From Olegusella massiliensis (GTDB lineage Bacteria > Actinomycetota > Coriobacteriia > Coriobacteriales > Atopobiaceae), in assembly GCF_900078545.1 (NCBI RefSeq), contig NZ_FLLS01000002.1:310001-374000 (forward strand): a DNA stretch of 64,000 bases. Reading direction: 5' to 3'. The notes beneath the pieces are model-generated. The model was given only the letters and a program-made list of their open reading frames with translations, had not been told where the DNA came from and did no database searches. Positions 60,851 to 64,000 of this stretch are shown here, piece by piece. The position numbers and the translations under genes were made by a program. How positions within the stretch are numbered: position 1 is the stretch's first letter; each line of letters begins with the position of its first letter.

Positions 60851-61531
60851 ATGAAGATACTTGCAATAATTCCAGCATATAATGAAGAGGAATGCCTCGA
60901 GGATACCGTTAAGGAATTCGTGGCAGCTTGCCCTGAGATTGACTATTTGGTAGTCAACGATGGATCGAAAGATCACACCCCTAACATTTGTGATGAACTT
61001 AAGCTCAATCATATTGATTTGCCCATCAACACAGGCCTTGCTTCGGGATTTAGAGCAGGCATGAAATATGCTCTACGCCATCATTATGATGCTGTTGTAC
61101 AGTTTGATTCTGATGGACAGCATATCCCTAGCTATATACCCATTATGGCTCAAAAACTTGAAGCTACAAATTGTGACATTGTTTTAGGCTCTCGTTATCT
61201 TGCCGGAGAAAAAGCGGTTGGGCTTCGAAATATTGGATCACGGATTATCTCTCAGATGATTCAAATGGCAACTCACAGCACTATTACAGATCCCACCTGC
61301 GGGCTACGCTTATATGGTAAGAGCATGATTCCTCTCTTTGCAAATGGGTTTGATCTTGAACCCGAACCAGATACCTTAGCTTTGCTCCTTCGAAATGGCG
61401 CAACTATTTCCGAAGTCCCCATTTCCATTCGCCAGCGTCAAGGAGGAGTCAGCTATCTTAATCCTTTTCGCGCATTAAGATATATGCTTAGGACTTGGGC
61501 ATCACTTGTTTTGTTTTTATGGTTCAGGTAG
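60851..61531 (+). CDS. Family 2 glycosyltransferase
   Basis: 226 aa, GT-A fold without membrane anchor. IIPAYNEEECLEDTVKEF, NDGSKDHTPNI and the metal motif FDSDGQHIPSYIP are intact; CGLRLYGKSMIPLF and RQRQGGVSYLNPFRALRY end the domain. It resembles polyprenyl-phosphate sugar transferases that pair with a DUF2304 protein, which is indeed the next gene. First gene of a three-gene transcript. Confidence 0.9.
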   Translation: MKILAIIPAYNEEECLEDTVKEFVAACPEIDYLVVNDGSKDHTPNICDELKLNHIDLPINTGLASGFRAGMKYALRHHYDAVVQFDSDGQHIPSYIPIMAQKLEATNCDIVLGSRYLAGEKAVGLRNIGSRIISQMIQMATHSTITDPTCGLRLYGKSMIPLFANGFDLEPEPDTLALLLRNGATISEVPISIRQRQGGVSYLNPFRALRYMLRTWASLVLFLWFR

Positions 61532-61544
61532 GAGTCAAGAAAAA

Positions 61545-61889
61545 ATGCCAGCATTCCAACAGTTTCTTCTTTTGACAGGCGCGATTTTTATTTTAAGCAT
61601 CGTTATTCATTCCGTACACAAAAAAAAGATTCTGATAGATGATTCACTCTTTTGGATAGCCCTTGCTCTTTTTCTTGTAATTTTGGGTGTCTTCCCACAA
61701 ATTGTGTACTTCTTTGCAGGGCTTTTTGGCTTTCAATCTCCAGCAAATCTCGTTTTTGCAGCTGTCACTGCTTTATTGTTGACAAAGGAATTTCGAACTT
61801 CAGCAAAAGTGTCCATATTGAAAGATCGCGTAAATCAACTAGCCCAAGAAATTGCCTTACAAAATTCGGATGACAAGGACAAGTATTAA
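61545..61889 (+). CDS. DUF2304 membrane protein
   Basis: 114 aa. Three hydrophobic segments (LLLTGAIFILSIVIHSV, LFWIALALFLVILGVFP, and NLVFAAVTALLLTK) followed by a charged helix ILKDRVNQLAQEIAL. DUF2304 proteins usually sit beside polyprenyl-phosphate GT2 genes. AGGAG is 10 bases before the ATG, slightly far. It overlaps the next start by one base (TAATG). Confidence 0.85.
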   Translation: MPAFQQFLLLTGAIFILSIVIHSVHKKKILIDDSLFWIALALFLVILGVFPQIVYFFAGLFGFQSPANLVFAAVTALLLTKEFRTSAKVSILKDRVNQLAQEIALQNSDDKDKY

Positions 61890-62932
61890 TGAACTCCAAA
61901 CGCGTTAGTATTATTGTCCCTTGCTACAAAGTAGAAAAGTATCTTCCTAGGTGCTTAGATTCTCTTGTACATCAGACACTTGATGGTGTTGAGGTTGTTT
62001 GCATTAACGATGGATCTCCCGACCATTGCATCGATATACTGCGTGACTACAAGAATCACTATCCAGAGCACATTGTTATCATCGACAAACAAAACGAGGG
62101 TGTATGGCGTGGACGGTGGGACGGCATTCAAAAGGCCCGCGGAGAATATATTGGCTTCCTTGACAGTGATGACTATGCTGAACCTGATTTCGCTGAAAAA
62201 CTTTATAACGCAGCCAAATCAGTTGATGCTGACCTTGCAGTCTGTGGGTTTAGCCGTATAGATATAGAGACTGGCAAAAAAATCACTCATGAAATGTGTA
62301 AAGTTCGTCCCTCTTTCACAATCACTGATGATCCTGGCAGATTAATTGAAATGAATGGAGCACCCTGGAACAAGCTTTGGCGCGCATCGATACTACGCTC
62401 TATACATGATCTCCAAGCTCCTCCAAAAGTACTTGACGACATGCTTTTTCAGATGCTAGCTTTTCTAAAAATGCATGGGACAGTCGTATTTACTCCTCAT
62501 AGCCTTGTTAATTACATAATCCGTTTAGACTCCATTATCAATACAATCTCTTTGGAAAAACTGCAAACAGGCTACGATGCATTTGTGGAGGTGCGAGGAC
62601 TTTATGAGGCAAATAACGCCAGTGAAAAACTGCTATATGCGTTTGACGCAGTGGCATTCGAACATTTAGGTATCTCAATGATGTTCCGTTTATCATGTGA
62701 TAAGAACATCAATCTCTCCGATCAAATTAAAATCTGCACCAACTTCTTGAATCAGCATTTTCCCACGTGGAATCACAATCCATACATTAGCTTAGCTTAT
62801 GCTCACAAACATGGCGGGGCATTTAAGCGTCTATGGATAGCCCAAAAAATTTATAAAACCCATTTACTTGGACCATTTCTTGCACTCTATCGCTTTGCCA
62901 TCGATAAACTACATTTTGATGTGAAGTGGTAG
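61889..62932 (+). CDS. Family 2 glycosyltransferase (surface polysaccharide)
   Basis: 347 aa. The GT-A core reads SIIVPCYKVEKYLPRCLDSL, CINDGSPDHCIDIL and FLDSDDYAEPDFAEKLY; the C-terminal 120 residues are less conserved. It resembles the WcaA/EpsE-type enzymes that add a sugar to capsule or wall glycan repeats. Coupled to the DUF2304 gene by TAATG. The gene is convergent with the next, and only 16 bases separate their stops. Confidence 0.9.
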   Translation: MNSKRVSIIVPCYKVEKYLPRCLDSLVHQTLDGVEVVCINDGSPDHCIDILRDYKNHYPEHIVIIDKQNEGVWRGRWDGIQKARGEYIGFLDSDDYAEPDFAEKLYNAAKSVDADLAVCGFSRIDIETGKKITHEMCKVRPSFTITDDPGRLIEMNGAPWNKLWRASILRSIHDLQAPPKVLDDMLFQMLAFLKMHGTVVFTPHSLVNYIIRLDSIINTISLEKLQTGYDAFVEVRGLYEANNASEKLLYAFDAVAFEHLGISMMFRLSCDKNINLSDQIKICTNFLNQHFPTWNHNPYISLAYAHKHGGAFKRLWIAQKIYKTHLLGPFLALYRFAIDKLHFDVKW

Positions 62933-62948
62933 CGAGCATCTCGTTCAA

Positions 62949-64000
62949 TTACATAAGCCCTAATAAGAAGAGCAAGCGGACTGCCAGCTCTTCGCTGGGC
63001 TTTTGGCGCAAACGTTTTGCAAAGAAGGCTTTGCTGAGTCGTTTGCCGTCAAGCATACCATCAATGAGTGCGAGGTCATTCGAACTAAGCCTGCATGTAT
63101 AGCGTTCTCTAAAATGTCTGAGCTGATTTTTAATGTCGTCTAGTTGCCCTTTAGCAAAAAAAGTTCTTACACGAAACATCAGCAAAGATAAACCACTGCT
63201 ACCTGTAGGGCTAACGCTGGAGCTTAAACGACGATAGTCAAGCGAAGCAAAATTATCAAAACTAATTTCGCCTAAACCAGCAGCTACTAGTGCCATCCAC
63301 CAGTCATGCGTATATACTCCCTCACTACCATTTGCCAACAATTCTTGGACGAGAGTTCGATTCATGAGAGAGGTATTGCCCGAGCACACGCTTTCTACCA
63401 ACAAAGTTGGAAGTGCTACTCCAATTCGATTGAGCTGAGAGCGCTCAATGAAGTTCATCTCCTCATCGCAAAAATTGTACTCACTACAATACAGCTGAGG
63501 AATGGACTGGTTCCGACCTGCAATCACCCGCAGTGCACGACTAATTCTATCTGCATGCCATATATCATCTTGATCACAGAAGGCAACGAAGTCATAGCTA
63601 TCCCCGGGCATGGCAAGCGCATCAAGAAACGAACCTACCACACCTTTATTCTCCCCTGCCTTATAGCTCAAAAGTCCTTTTGTGGCATATTCTTTCAACA
63701 GCTTAAGCGTGTTATCTTTCGATCCATCATCACGCACAAAAAGATCTACCTTTTTATCCTGAGCAAGTACAGAATCAATTTGTTCAGACAGATATTTTTC
63801 TCCGTTATAGCTAGACATCACCACGGCTACACGAGCGCTGCTTACCAAAGGATCATCAAAACTGAGCACATCTACAGGATGCGAATCACGAGTCGACTTG
63901 GCTATATCGGCCTTGCGCCCCGCCTCATATAGTGCGAGTTCCCAATCCATGCCTATACGCATCGCAGGTGTTGCATTGAGCACATCATGAGCATGACACC
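62949..64000 (-). CDS. Family 2 (rhamnosyltransferase-like) glycosyltransferase, 5' end beyond window
   Basis: At least 344 residues. The GT-A domain begins VAVVMSSYNGEKYLSEQIDSVLAQ, then VRDDGSKDNTLKLL and AFCDQDDIWHADRI, the layout of RfbF/RfbN-type rhamnosyltransferases. About 50 residues precede it (MRIGMDWELALYEAG and on). No candidate start in the window has a ribosome site and the frame stays open to the edge, so the gene is probably cut by the window and the N-terminal part may be the end of another module. Likely part of the wall-polysaccharide cluster. Confidence 0.8.
   Translation of the reverse strand, partial: CHAHDVLNATPAMRIGMDWELALYEAGRKADIAKSTRDSHPVDVLSFDDPLVSSARVAVVMSSYNGEKYLSEQIDSVLAQDKKVDLFVRDDGSKDNTLKLLKEYATKGLLSYKAGENKGVVGSFLDALAMPGDSYDFVAFCDQDDIWHADRISRALRVIAGRNQSIPQLYCSEYNFCDEEMNFIERSQLNRIGVALPTLLVESVCSGNTSLMNRTLVQELLANGSEGVYTHDWWMALVAAGLGEISFDNFASLDYRRLSSSVSPTGSSGLSLLMFRVRTFFAKGQLDDIKNQLRHFRERYTCRLSSNDLALIDGMLDGKRLSKAFFAKRLRQKPSEELAVRLLFLLGLM

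Overview
The window looks like chromosomal DNA of a moderate-GC, Gram-positive-type anaerobe of the class Coriobacteriia, most likely the Atopobiaceae (Atopobium/Lancefieldella/Olsenella). The basis is gene content recalled from memory: a Tad pilus ATPase locus, a class B sortase with secreted substrates, ricin-type lectin autolysins, DUF6020 and DUF2304 wall-glycan genes, a tRNA-Phe T-box on pheST, and fermentative enzymes (D-lactate dehydrogenase, pyruvate kinase, lactate permease). This placement is inference; no search was run.

Layout. 1-5.1 kb: the minus-strand 5' part of a tad/cpa pilus operon (cpaB-like, tadZ/cpaE, tadA/cpaF, tadB, tadC), with the remaining genes past the left edge. 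5.3-6.2 kb: a decayed DUF559-like nuclease-fold gene, a long inverted repeat and a degenerate tandem repeat. 6.2-36 kb: mostly housekeeping genes: rsgA and a P-type Ca2+ ATPase, YhcH, D-LDH, pyk, a GntR/GH13 amylase pair, a PurF paralogue without the glutaminase cysteine, a zinc phospholipase C-like protein, pheST with T-box, HAD phosphatase, BrnQ, a PTS IIA, ROK glucokinase, M32 carboxypeptidase, dtd, mscL with a zinc ribbon, a spermidine-synthase-like protein, hisS, a Pit/DUF47 phosphate pair, ilvE, an HD protein, a radical SAM protein and tRNA-Thr(CGT). 36.5-41.2 kb: Y-family polymerase with a YolD-like partner, DJ-1 protein, a stand-alone DUF4012-like membrane protein and L-lactate permease.

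41.2-59.7 kb is the accessory core. A five-gene minus-strand operon encodes a class B sortase, a membrane-anchored exported protein, two small secreted proteins that share a motif, and a giant lectin/Fn3/InlB-repeat protein. Next come three large secreted wall hydrolases that share arrays of ricin-type beta-trefoil repeats but carry three different catalytic domains (NlpC/P60, Amidase_5-type, GH25). A 964-bp direct duplication (47303-48266 and 50508-51471, offset exactly 3205 bp) copies the NlpC/P60 catalytic end plus a DUF3467-like gene and brackets an AT-rich DUF6020 membrane protein gene.

59.7-64 kb: glycosyltransferases and a DUF2304 protein, probably a surface polysaccharide locus that continues past the right edge. 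The accessory half reads as a cell-envelope region: glycan synthesis, lectin-targeted wall remodelling and sortase-attached proteins. The best candidates for undescribed biology are the sortase operon with its shared domains, the lectin/hydrolase combinatorial set with its recombinogenic duplication, and the cysteine-less PurF paralogue.
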